A stretch of DNA of 64,000 nt. Origin: Wurfbainia villosa (Eukaryota > Streptophyta > Magnoliopsida > Zingiberales > Zingiberaceae). The translations under genes were made by a program, and so were the position numbers. Location: contig CM045987.1 of the NCBI GenBank assembly GCA_025175895.1, positions 110,845,040 to 110,909,039 on the forward strand, written 5' to 3'. The notes under the pieces were generated by a model. That model was not told the DNA's origin and searched no databases. It saw nothing but the letters and a program-made list of their open reading frames with translations. Positions 11,931 to 22,047 of the stretch are shown piece by piece (the first letter of the stretch is position 1; each line of letters opens with the position of its first letter).

Positions 11931-13196
11931 ATCTCCCCCTTTTTGATGTGTGGCAATCCGTTTAAGTTAGGTAAAAACATTTGATAAAAATTTCTAAGGT
12001 AAGAAAGCATGTAAACATAAACATGATATAGCAACATGCAACTCCCCCTTAATCCATGAAACTCCCCATACATATTTCTCCCCCTATCATAATTTACTTA
12101 AATATAATTACTTCTCCCCCTTTGACACCATCAAAAAGATTAACACTAAGTTATAAATCCATGGCATCAAGTTTAATAGAAGGAAAATACCCAAAAACAT
12201 GATTAAAATTGAAATCAGAAAATATTGGACTGTATTTCAGGTGGGCGTCATTGCTATCGGTATGGCGATCGTGGCACAAAATTCGAAATTACGATTTTAG
12301 GTGAAATTCAGAAATACAATATAAATTCTAGAAAATTCAAAAAATCATGAAATTTGAGGAACATATTTATTTTAAGTATATCTATCAATGAAAAATAGGT
12401 TTTCAAGAAAAATCATTATATTTTCCGAGATTTGCCAAAAATCCAAAAGCTTTAAAAACCACTAGTTTTTGAGCATGTTAGTATCCATTTTAACACCTAG
12501 TTTTGGTTCCAATTGTTTCAAAACATGAATACATAGATTTTAGATTAAGAGATTGTTTTGAATATATATGAAATATCCAACCATGATCTTTGGGCAATAT
12601 GTCTATGAATTAAACATAAGTCTTCCCCATGATTGGTCTATTATTGTTATTTTGATACCTTAAATGACCATCTAAATGCCATAGGCATTAGTGGATATTT
12701 GTATCATCCTAACATCTCACTCATGCTATGTTTTCAATCATGGTAGCCTATGGTGAGTGTTAGATGCATCCTAGGGGGTATTTGTATATACTTAACCATT
12801 ATATTCATGCAATTCTATCATGGTTAAGTATCAACCTAACAACCTACATGATCATAATGACATATATGAATTAATTTCACATTTATGATCATGAAATACA
12901 TGTATTCATCAAATTATAATCATGCATTAGGTATTATATGATGATATTAAGCAAAATATCACCTAAGGCATGATTTAAGCTCTATTTCTCATGATGATGT
13001 GCCAAATTCCAAAGTCATAAATCATGATTGCAAACATACATAGAAATTACATTAATCATCATGATTTAAGCATTATTATCTAATTATGGGCACGTTATCA
13101 TCACCCAACACTATTTAAAAATGTTGTCCCGCCATCCTAAGTCAACCAAAATATGATATAGGTCAATTGCATATGGTTGACTACCCTAAGGTTTTC
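11931..13196 (-). other. I 3' non-coding region with PPTs and hairpins
   Basis: No reading frame is recognisable. Polypurine tracts (minus GGGGGAG) occur at about 11933, 12042, 12082 and 12114; the first abuts the LTR. A stem-loop candidate (CATCT/AGATG with ACTCA/TGAGT) lies at 12713-12766, and a short AATGCC/GGCATT hairpin near 12675. These resemble the hairpins downstream of coding sequence in B, C, J and F. Confidence 0.6.
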
Positions 13197-14895
13197 CTAA
13201 CCCTTAAGGATGGATTTTGGAACCCAAAATAGATTTTTGCCTATGGGGTTCACTAAATACTCTTTGGGGATCCATTTCCTAGCTATTACTTTCTTCTTAT
13301 CTTGTCCCCTAGCTATTAAACATTTATAGGTCTTTTCATTTTTCTTTTCTTTATAACCTAGGCCTTTTTTATTAAAACTTGCCTTTTGGCTCCCTATAAT
13401 CATATTCAATGTATTTGAGCCAATTGTAAACTTTTCTAGGGCTTTTGTCAAATAGTCTACCTTTTCCCTTAATGCCCTATTTTCTTCTATGCATGCATCA
13501 TTTACATCTAATGGCATGTAATTATCATATGAGCAAGCATCATCATTATCATCATTAACACATGCTTTTTCTAGTTTTTGTTCTAAATCCTTAATTTGTT
13601 CAAGCATGCATTTGTTCTTTTTCTTGGCTCTAAATAAGTCCTTAGTGAGGCTAGAAATCATGGACATAATTTGTTTAGGGGGTAGATTAGTTACCTCACT
13701 TACCAAGTCCTCTTCTTCGCATGAGGATGTAGAGGAGGCTCCCCCTTCACTTGAGCTTGATTCTTCATTTTCGGTGGAGGAGCAATCCAAGTCGTCGAAG
13801 GCCATCAATGCTAGGTTAGTGACAAAGGCATTCTCCTCTTCCGATGATGATGAAGAGGATGAGGATGGATCATCCCAAGTCCTTGCCTTGAGAGCTTTGG
13901 CTTTTCCCTTTTCCTTTGTCTTCTTCTCCTCTTTCTTCTTGCTCCCCTTTTTCTTCTTCCTTTCTTCTTTCTTCTTCCTCTCTTCTTTGCTCTTGTTTAG
14001 GAGAGGACAATTGTCCCTTATGTGTCCCTCTCCTTGGCAATTGTAGCAAATAATTTTCCCCCTTGGTCTTCTATTCCTATCATTTGATTTGTTAAATCTA
14101 AAACCTTTTAAAGCACGTCTTACCCTCCTTACCATATATGCTTCTTCCATGCTATCCATGGAAGAGGAGGAAGACGCTTCATCATCGGAGGAGGAGGGAA
14201 TCTCTATCTTCTTCTTCCCCTTGTTTGCCATCAAAGCTACTCCTCTTGAGGGTTGTACTTTTGGCTCTTCTTGTATTCCTTCAAGCCTAGATTCATGTAA
14301 TTCCATAGTGGAGAAAAATTCATCTAGAGTACTTACCTCTAGATTCTTTGAAATGTAAAATGAGTCCACCATTGAACTCCACTTGGATGATCGGGGGAAA
14401 GCATCTATGGCCTTCATTATCATATCGCGATTGGAGAGCCTTTCTCCTACACTTGTTAGTCCAATTAAAATTTCTTTGAATCTAGAATGCAAAGAAGTTA
14501 CCTTTTCTCCCTTTTCAAGCTTGATATTTGAAAGTTGGGAGCGGAGGAGGTCTCTTCTTGCTAGCTTTGCCTCCGAAGTGCCTTCATGAAGCTCTACTAG
14601 CTTCTCCCACATCTCCTTGGCACTTAGGCATTCTCCAATTCTATTTATTTCTTGTTGAGGAAGCACATTGTATAGATGGTGCTTGGCTTTTGAGTTTGCA
14701 AGGTGCTCCTCTCTTTGCCTTTTGGTCCATCTTGACTTTTTCTATTGGCTTCCCCTCTTCATCCCTAGGCAAAACGAAACCGGATTCCATAGTAATCATA
14801 ATATCAAAATCCGTATCGAAAAATACCTCCATTCGCTTCTTCCACCAAGCGAATTCTCCTTCAAACTTCGGTGGGTGGATGTTTGAGTCGCCCAT
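13197..14895 (-). pseudogene. gag: I gag, one frameshift
   Basis: Begins at 14895 with MGDSNIHPPKFEGEFAWWKK, as in copia gag N-termini. A frameshift near 14715-14740 separates the first ~55 codons from the long remaining frame. The body contains the family helix region (CLSAKEMWEKLVELHEGTSE...AFPRSSKWSSMVDSF), a Ser/Asp-rich tract, one CCHC knuckle (CYNCQGEGHIRDNC), a Lys/Glu-rich stretch and a Ser/Glu-rich stretch. It ends with RKWIPKEYLVNP...FWVPKSILKG, the C-terminal motif of the other gags, just before the stop. Apart from the frameshift it looks intact. Confidence 0.87.
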
Positions 14896-14942
14896 TTTGA
14901 ATGTTGCTTGTTGTGGCGGTTAGTCCTCGACAAGCTTTCCTT

Positions 14943-14957
14943 GGCTCTGATACCACT
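14943..14957 (-). other. I primer-binding site
   Basis: Minus AGTGGTATCAGAGCC lies directly next to the 5' LTR end. It is a perfect tRNA-iMet-type PBS. Confidence 0.9.
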
Positions 14958-16229
14958 TGTTGGATATTGATTGGCTGACTAGAGGGGGGGTGAATAGCCC
15001 TCTTACGATGGATGTCGGAATTCTCTCGTTCGTTTGCTCGTCTACACAATCGTTAGCGCAAGCGGAAGCATAAACAATAAAGACAAAGCAATAAACGAAA
15101 ATACAAACGCTAACAAAGAAGATGTAACATGGTTCACGGCTACACCACTAATCCACGATTCCGATTCGTCCAAGGTGAATCACTCCTTCAAAGCCAATCA
15201 CTATTGGTCTCTCCTTTGCACCAAGCTAAGTGGAGGTAACCTTTACAAATCAAGCACACTCCTTCTTTTACAATAGATGTGAAAGAAAGCTAAGAGAAGG
15301 AGTTTGAATCTTGTGGAGCACTTGGATGGTCGTTTAGAACTTAAGCATTTTTCTCCCAAAGCTCCACACCCTCTCTTTTTATAGAGAGGGTTGATTTCTT
15401 CCCGTTGGCCGCCACCAGTCGACTGCTGCCCTTGGTAGTTGACTGCCGCCACTCCAACGGCCTCTGAACACGTCGGATCCCGACCGTTGTAGTCCAACGG
15501 AACACTTGGCAATCGACTGATGGACCTCATCGATCATTGCCTCCGTAAGTCGACGCCCGATCGGCTACGAGCGATTTATGGCAAAACCCTATTGACGGTC
15601 ATTTGCCGCCTTAGCGGATCGTGATAATCTTAGCGATCGGCCCACATATGGAAGTCGACTGCTGGCCACAATCCAACCAGTCGAACTACATTCGACTCAG
15701 AGCAGTCGACTGCTATTACATGGCAGTCGACTGGTGCCCTGTGAAACTCGAACTTAACATAAGTTTGAGCTTCCGGCGGTCGGGTAAACCTTAACCCTTG
15801 CGATCAAGTCTCCGACACTCAGCCATTTGGCCAAGTTCACTTAATGAGCTACTTACATTTCACTCATTCTCTCATCTCACTCGAAGTCCCTCGCCGAAGC
15901 TCTCTTCATTCACGGCCACGTCCCTCGGCAGCATCAGGCGCACGGCTCTGCAATGCTCCTTTGCGTCTCTTGCCTCCGAAGTCTGCTTCCTTGGCTTCAC
16001 TTCAAGTCATCTCATCTGGCAGTCCCTCGGCAGCATCAAGCGCACGGCTCTGCAATGCTCCTTCTCTGACTCAGGCATGAGGTTGTGAGGGTGAACCCGC
16101 CAAGGCTCCATGTGCGAATTACTAAGTCCTGCAAGACTCCAACGCACATATCAAGTCAACATAACAACCTAACTTAAACCCTTTGCCACACACATCAAAA
16201 CCTTATCATGACAAGAGATTGCCCTAACA
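14958..16229 (-). repeat. I 5' LTR
   Basis: It spans TGTTGGATATTG to CCCTAACA on the plus strand. It matches the left LTR closely outside the palindrome region. CAGTCGACTG and one-base variants occur at 15416-15730. The duplicated CCCTCGGCAGCATCA segment is near 15920 and 16025. Confidence 0.9.
15376..15383 (-). promoter_or_regulatory. TATA box of the I 5' LTR
   Basis: Minus TATAAAAA flanked by an inverted CTCTCT/AGAGAG. The same sequence is in the 3' LTR. It is the likely core promoter for I. Confidence 0.65.
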
Positions 16230-16555
16230 GACCCTTCTCCTTCCTTTAGCCAACCAACAAGCACCAAGCAAATTATTGTCGCCGGCCAACAAGGAAAAGG
16301 GATGAGAATGATGGATGTTGGCCAAGAGCTCCAAGGGAGGACCCTAAGCCTTGTTTCCACTGTCCAAGGAGAGGAGAAGAAGCTGGTTTGGATGTCGGCC
16401 AAAGGAGGGAAGAGCTGTATGGACGCCGGCCACCAAGGAAGAAGAAGAAGATAAGGAAAAGATTTCCTTATTTGGTGCTGCCAACTCCAAGCCTCTTGCC
16501 GCCAACTCCAAACCTCCCTTGCTTCTAATTATTCTCCACGCCAACCCTTAAGCCC

Positions 16556-16564
16556 TTTTTTATA
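16556..16564 (-). promoter_or_regulatory. TATA box of the H 5' LTR
   Basis: Minus TATAAAAAA, equivalent to 4485-4492 in the 3' LTR. It lies on the transcribed side of the LTR beyond the I insertion. Confidence 0.6.
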
Positions 16565-17619
16565 GGTTTAGGGATAAGCCTTGTTTTAATCTCCACTATT
16601 GGTTCTAGGGATTTAATCTCAACCGTCGGATCTAGAGATTTAATCTCAACCATCGGATCTAGAGATTTAATCTCTACATTTGGATCTAGAGTTTTGTTTT
16701 CATCCATTGGATCTATGCTTCATGAGGTATTAATGGGCTACAATAGGGACCATGAGGAGGAGTTGGATCTTGGCCACCCAATGGATCAAGCCCACACAAA
16801 GTCCGATCCATTAATGATTATCCATTCCACTAGAGGATTATCATTGATCTACCTCACCAACCCCCATAAGTTAATATGGGCTTCATATATTATATGTACA
16901 TTTTCTCCCCGTGTTTAAGATCTCGAATGTCCGTCGATTAATTAATTTACTGACCATTAATTAATCAACATCTTATTCCATGAGTAGTACCACTCAACCT
17001 TTTCATCATGCCGGACCAAGTCCACCTGCAGGGTTTACATGATGAACCTTATGAGCTCCTCAAGGGGACATCATCATCCTAATATATAGGACACGATTTC
17101 CTCATATAATCAACGGCACACCATATAAATAATATCATTTCCCAACTTATCGAGCCTATCGATTTAATCTATAAATCTCGCCCATTGGTAAATCAAAGAA
17201 ATGAATACTAAGTATATGTGCCCATTATTATATCGGGATTAAGAGCATGTACAATATAATATCTGAGGTCCGATTCGATTATGTAGTCAGCAATAAATCA
17301 AATCACCTCTAAGTCGGTCCTGCTCAATACACACAAAGTGTACTAGTGTGATTCTATGGTCAAGACAAACCAATACCAAATCATACTACAACAATACCAA
17401 TGGTTTATCCAAAGCCATCTCGGTTGTGAGCCTTTACTTATACTTTACAAGGAGCCGATAACATGATCTCCCGTGTGACACCACACACCATATTATCTAC
17501 AATGTAATGTATTGGACAATATGCATAACCATAAATATGCATACAATGATCATGTGATTCTTATTTCAAAAATAAAGATGTTCATACAAAAGATAGACTT
17601 TTCAGTATACATCCCAACA

Positions 17620-18671
17620 AAACCAAGGATCAGTAGCCTTCGAAAATAATGGAAAACTCAAAATCATCGGATCAGGTGATATTGAGCTAAACTCTAACTT
17701 TATAATACGCCAAGTAATATTAGTTGAAAATTTCGAGTTTAATCTTCTAAGTGTTAATCAATTATGTGATAATAGTTATAAGGTTATATTCTTGCCAAAT
17801 GAATGTTTAATTAAAAATAATGATTGCTCAAAAACTATACTTAAGAGAATTAGAAATCATAATATTTACACAATAGATCTACCTAACTCCTCAACCAAGT
17901 GTCTAATGACACAGCAAGAGGAATCGTGGTTGTGGCACCGATGACTCGGCCACTCCCATCCAAAACTCATATATAAAATAAGTCAAAATGATCTAGTTAG
18001 AAGTCTACCCAAACTAGGTAACCTAGAAAATAAAATATGTAATGTTTGTCAACAAGGAAAATAAATTAGGGCTCCACATAAACTAACTAATCAATAAAGA
18101 ACTAAAAATTTGCTTGAGCTCCTACACTTAGACCTATTTGACTCACATAGAGCCAAGTCACTATACGGGAGTCAGTATTGCTTAGTAATAGTAGATGACT
18201 ACTCTAGGTTCACTTGAGAAAAACTCTTAAAACATAAAAATAAACCTTAGATCAACTTACTATTTTATATAAACTAATAGAAAATGAAAAAAATCTAAGG
18301 ATTAAAAGAATTAAAAGTGATCATAGTGGATAATTCAAGAGTCATAAGTTTACCAATTTTTGTAATCAAAACGGATATCACCATGAATTCTCTTGCCCTA
18401 TGATCCCTCAACAAAATGGGTTAGTTGAACAAAAAAATAGAATCATACAAGAAGCTGCTAGGAACATGCTAAATGAATATAGTCTACATAATAGGTTTTG
18501 GGCAGAAGCAGTCAATACTGCCTACTATGTCCAAAATAGAACTTTAATAATTAAATGGCACCAAAAAACTTCCTATGAAATTCATTATGAAAAGTTATCT
18601 GACATTAAGTATTTTAGAGTCTTTGGATGTAGGGTACACATACTAAATACAAAAGACTACTTAGGGAAATT
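17620..18671 (+). pseudogene. pol: A pol fragment 2: protease end, GAG-pre-integrase, integrase
   Basis: It opens with the AAACC duplication, then QGSVAFENNGKLKIIGSGDI. The GAG-pre-integrase domain (ESWLWHR, stop, LGHSHP...CNVCQQGK) and integrase core (LLHLDLFDSH, later NGLVEQKNRIIQEAARNML) follow. Several stops (near 17942, 18062 and 18217 onward) and small indels make it non-functional. The reading stops at 18671 in YLGKF, where B is inserted. Confidence 0.85.
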
Positions 18672-20274
18672 TGTTGGTGCAATCGACCCAGGTCACGATT
18701 GACCGAACTCGAGTTTGACTCGAGCGATATTTTGATGTTTGATAAGAAGGTTTGACATTAATGTTTGACATTGATGTCTGATAATGTTTTTAGGGAGATT
18801 GTTGGTGTAATCGACTCGGGTCATGATTAACCGGACTCGAGTTTGACTCGAGGAGTATTTTGATGGTTGACTAGGGTTGACCATGTTGGCAAGTAAAGTC
18901 CAAGCATGGGTCTTGGCAAGGGAAAGTCCAAGCTTGAGTCTTGGAATTTGGAAAGTCCAAGGGTGTAGTCTTGGCCACGTAAGTCCAAGGGTGTAGTCTT
19001 GACGGTGAAAGTCTAAGTCATGAGTACTTGGCATTTGGAAAGTCTAACGGGTTTAATATTGGCGGCGTAAAGTCCAAGCGGGAGTCTTGGCAGCATAAGT
19101 CCAATGGTTGGTGGCGTAAAGTCCAATGGTTGGTGGCGTAAAGTCCAAGCGGAGTTTTGGCAATGCAAGTCCAATGTGCCTTGGCGGTGTAGACACCGTT
19201 AGCATGACATAGCCGATGGAAGCACCTGAAGGCTAGCGTATGGATGAATAAGTCATGGATGACTTGGAGGGATACGATAGGCGCGAGGTTGACGGAGATG
19301 TCTAGAAGGCTTAGGTCTAGGCTACGGGTGGTCTAGCAAATATGGGGGCACCATACTTGGGTTAAACCTCATGTTTGAGGTTAAAACCTCATGTTTGAGG
19401 TGTATCAGTCGACTGGTATCATGTGGCAGTCGATTGGTGTGAGTCAACTAGGGTTTGACTACGGGAAGTGTCCTAGCAGTCGACTGCCAGAGGTGGGCAG
19501 TTGACTACTAGCCTAAGCAGTCGACTGATCAAGGTGATCAGTCAACTGATGGCCAAAATTTCAGGCACAGAATGTTCTCCAATCGAGTGATCGGCCCGAC
19601 CACTCGACTGGTTGAGACATCAGTCGATTGATGGGTATGATCAGTCGACTGATGGTGTATCCATTGGATTTTTCCAGTGTGGATGTAGTCGTTGTCTCAC
19701 GACAATAGTGGCATCAGTCGATTGATGGTCCCGAGCAGTCGACTGATAGGTGAAAATCCAGCCCGATTGTAGGTTATAAAAGCAGCTCAGAAGAGGAATT
19801 TTGGCAGCGATTTTCTTGAGCGATTTGGAGTGATTGCTGTTGCAAATCAGGGTCTTCAAGGCTAGTCCAAGGCAATCAATAAGCAAGCATTCCAAAGCAA
19901 TAGTTGTAGAGTTTTCTTTACGTTGTTTTGTATTTTCATCTTGTATTTGCTTGTTCACTTTGTATTACTTGTTGTAATTCATTGTACAAGGTTTCTCCAC
20001 CTCCGACTTATTTGTCGAGAAGGAGTTTATTGGATTAGTAGTGCGTGTTTGCATTGCTAGGGCTCTTACGAGCCCAATCCGTGGAGTAGGAACCATTCGG
20101 TTCCGAACCACATTATATCTTGTGTAGTGTTTGTGATTGTGTCTTGTGTATTGTTTTTATTATTATTATTCCGCTGCGCACTAACACGATTTGTAGACGC
20201 AATCGCGAACGAATTCCATTGACGCATCGAAATGCGTTATTCACCCCCCTCTAGCGGTCACCGAATCCTCAACA
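18672..20274 (+). repeat. B 5' LTR
   Basis: It starts TGTTGGTGCAATCG and ends TCCTCAACA. The first ~128 bp are repeated imperfectly in tandem, with a second TGTTGGTG start at 18800 preceded by a purine run. An array of AAGTCCAAG...CTTGGCA units spans about 18896-19180. CAGTCGACTG and variants occur at 19394-19745, and the conserved tail TATTCACCCCCCTCTAG is near 20240. Confidence 0.92.
19775..19781 (+). promoter_or_regulatory. TATA box of the B 5' LTR
   Basis: GGTTATAAAAGCAGC, with the same motif at 25026-25032 in the 3' LTR. It follows the CAGTCGACTG cluster. Confidence 0.65.
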
Positions 20275-20292
20275 ATTAGTATCATAGCACGG
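20275..20292 (+). other. B primer-binding site, mutated
   Basis: ATTAGTATCATAGCACGG follows the LTR directly. It differs from TGGTATCAGAGC at two positions. Confidence 0.75.
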
Positions 20293-20340
20293 GGCTCTTC
20301 TACGGCTTCACATCCGAGGGAGCACGCTAGAGGGAACAAG

Positions 20341-22047
20341 ATGGAATTTGAAGGAAAATTATGATGGGACATCCACACACCGCCACCATACGACCAAGAG
20401 GATTTTTGGGCATGGAGGGCAAGGATGGAGAACTTCCTGATGATGGACATAGAAGATTGGTTCATCATCATGGAAGGCTTTGAACCTCCTAGAGATAAGA
20501 AGGGAAATGTCTTGAAGTTGAAGAAGTGGACACAAGAGCAACATCTTAAGTTCAAGATCGAAGTCAAGGTAACAAAGCTTTTAGAAGATTTGATACCTAA
20601 TGACATTTTGTGCAAGTTAGAGGATTACATGGATGCCAAGGAGCTATGGAGCAAGTTGGCATGATTCCATGAGGAGTCTCACTCGGCACAAAAAGAAGAA
20701 AGCTCTTCCTCACAAGCAAGTGAGGATTCATAAGTTGATAGGTAATCAACATTCGGATCCCGATCGGAAGAGGAAGAAGAGGTGGATTTGGAAGAAGCCT
20801 CCACCTTTAAGATTGAGGGGGAGGAGATTAGACCTTCCACTCCGGAGCATCAAGAAGAGCCTTCCACATCTGGTCAAGATAAAGAAGGTCAAACTCCAGC
20901 ACCTACCACCACCCTAGGTAACTCAAACATATCAATTCATAATAAAAATCATATCATATGTTTTGAGTGTAGGGAATCTGGACACTACAAGAGTAAGTGT
21001 TCGAAAAGAGTAAGGAAAGCTCCTCCGACACCAAAAGTCAATGAAAAAGTCAAGGATGTTGATGTCCCCGCCAAGAAAAGCAAGGAGCATGTGGTGTGCT
21101 TCAAATGCCGACAACCGGGACACTATAATAGCCAATGCCCTAGGAGAAAAGAAGAAGCATCACATGTAGAGGGAGCTAAGGCAAACCCTAAGGTATATTT
21201 TAATAATGCACCTTCTAGTTTAAATGTCAAAAGGCATGCTAGGAATAATTTTAACAATCTTGCTATTGTACATGAAAAGCATGCTAGGAACAATGAATAT
21301 TGTTTATGAGCTAAGAAGGTCAACCTTAGGAATAAGGAGAAATTTGGGACTAATGTCCCTAAAATAAATTTACCTAAAGACAAATCTAGGTCAAATAATT
21401 CTAGACTAATTCTACCTAGGGAGACAATTAGAAAGGTACAAGAGCACCTAGGTTTTAACCCCAAATGGACTAGGCATATGCCTAGAAAGAACAATGCCCA
21501 AAGATTAAATCAAAATTAAAAAATTGGGCAATTAGAGTTTGAAAATCAAGCCTTGAGGTCAAGGCTTGAGAAACTTGAAAAGACCCTTGCAAAAATGTCA
21601 AATCAAATGCAAAGGTCAAATGGTCAAACTCTAGGGTCTAGAAGTCAAAGTCAAAACCTAGGGCCTCGGAGACAAGGGTCATCCAAGGGCAAGCAAGGTT
21701 TGGGTCACAAACCTAAGCCCAAGGAAACTTATCATAATGTTCCATTTGATTATGGAACTAAATCTAGGCCTAGGAAGACCAAGGTCAATAGGGAAGTCAT
21801 CCCTAAGGTTGACCAAGGTAGGTGCCTAGTGGCTAGGGTTTCAAGGAAACCTAGGGAAGTCACTAAGAAGGTTACAAGGGGAGTCACCCCTAGAATTAAC
21901 CATGGAAAGATCCAAATGACCAAGGCTAACAAGCCTAGAAGGGTCATTAGGAAGGTATCTAGGGAGGTCATCCCTAAGGAATACCTAGTAAATCCTAAGA
22001 GCTCAAATAGGTTTTGGGTTTCTAAGAGCGTGATCGACTCACGCTAG
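20341..22047 (+). pseudogene. gag: B gag: in-frame stops only, two zinc knuckles
   Basis: One reading frame runs the whole length, starting MEFEGK. It is interrupted by stop codons (near 20362, 20662, 20731, 20740, 21307 and 21517) with no frameshift that I can see. The N-terminal part (FWAWRARMENFLMMDIEDWF) is copia gag-like. Two CCHC knuckles, CFECRESGHYKSKC (about 20959-21000) and CFKCRQPGHYNSQC (about 21100-21140), distinguish it and C from the other gags here. A basic C-terminal region ends SREVIPKEYLVNP...FWVSKSVIDSR. Stops without indels suit decay by C-to-T change at methylated sites. Confidence 0.87.

Larger units (their letters stand above)
10672..16229 (-). mobile_element. I: gag-only, non-autonomous copia element inside the H LTR
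   Basis: TSD GACCC (10667-10671 and 16230-16234), LTRs of about 1.26 and 1.27 kb, PBS and PPT are present. The 3.0-kb internal region has one gag gene and no protease, integrase, RT or RNase H. The lack of pol looks like the structure of the family and not a simple recent deletion, because gag is followed by 1.27 kb of non-coding DNA ending in repeated PPT-like tracts. It must have been mobilised by enzymes from another copia element. Confidence 0.88.
3664..17619 (-). mobile_element. H: Angela/BARE-like copia element inserted in A, carrying I
   Basis: A full-length element in minus orientation with TSD AAACC (3659-3663 and 17620-17624). The LTRs are about 1.86 kb (left) and about 1.9 kb after removing I (right). 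The RNase H segment GAVANSKEPRAHKASKHIER, the LTR length and a long untranslated leader recall the Angela/BARE group of the Tork lineage. It lacks the repeated AAGGGGGAG tracts of the other elements. Gag and pol are defective. Confidence 0.85.
10152..17619 (-). repeat. H 5' LTR, split by I
   Basis: The two LTR parts are 10152-10671 and 16230-17619; I lies between them. It ends in TGTTGGGATG (minus) at 17619. It has the same 28-bp array (16584-16691) and embedded PBS copy (10177-10188) as the left LTR, so both predate transposition. Confidence 0.88.

Noticed and set aside
13606..14589. Plus-strand frames opposite the I gag, rich in Ser/Phe
   Set aside because: Complement shadow of the Lys/Glu/Ser-rich gag coding on the minus strand; similar shadows lie at 50868-51131 and 54653-55951.
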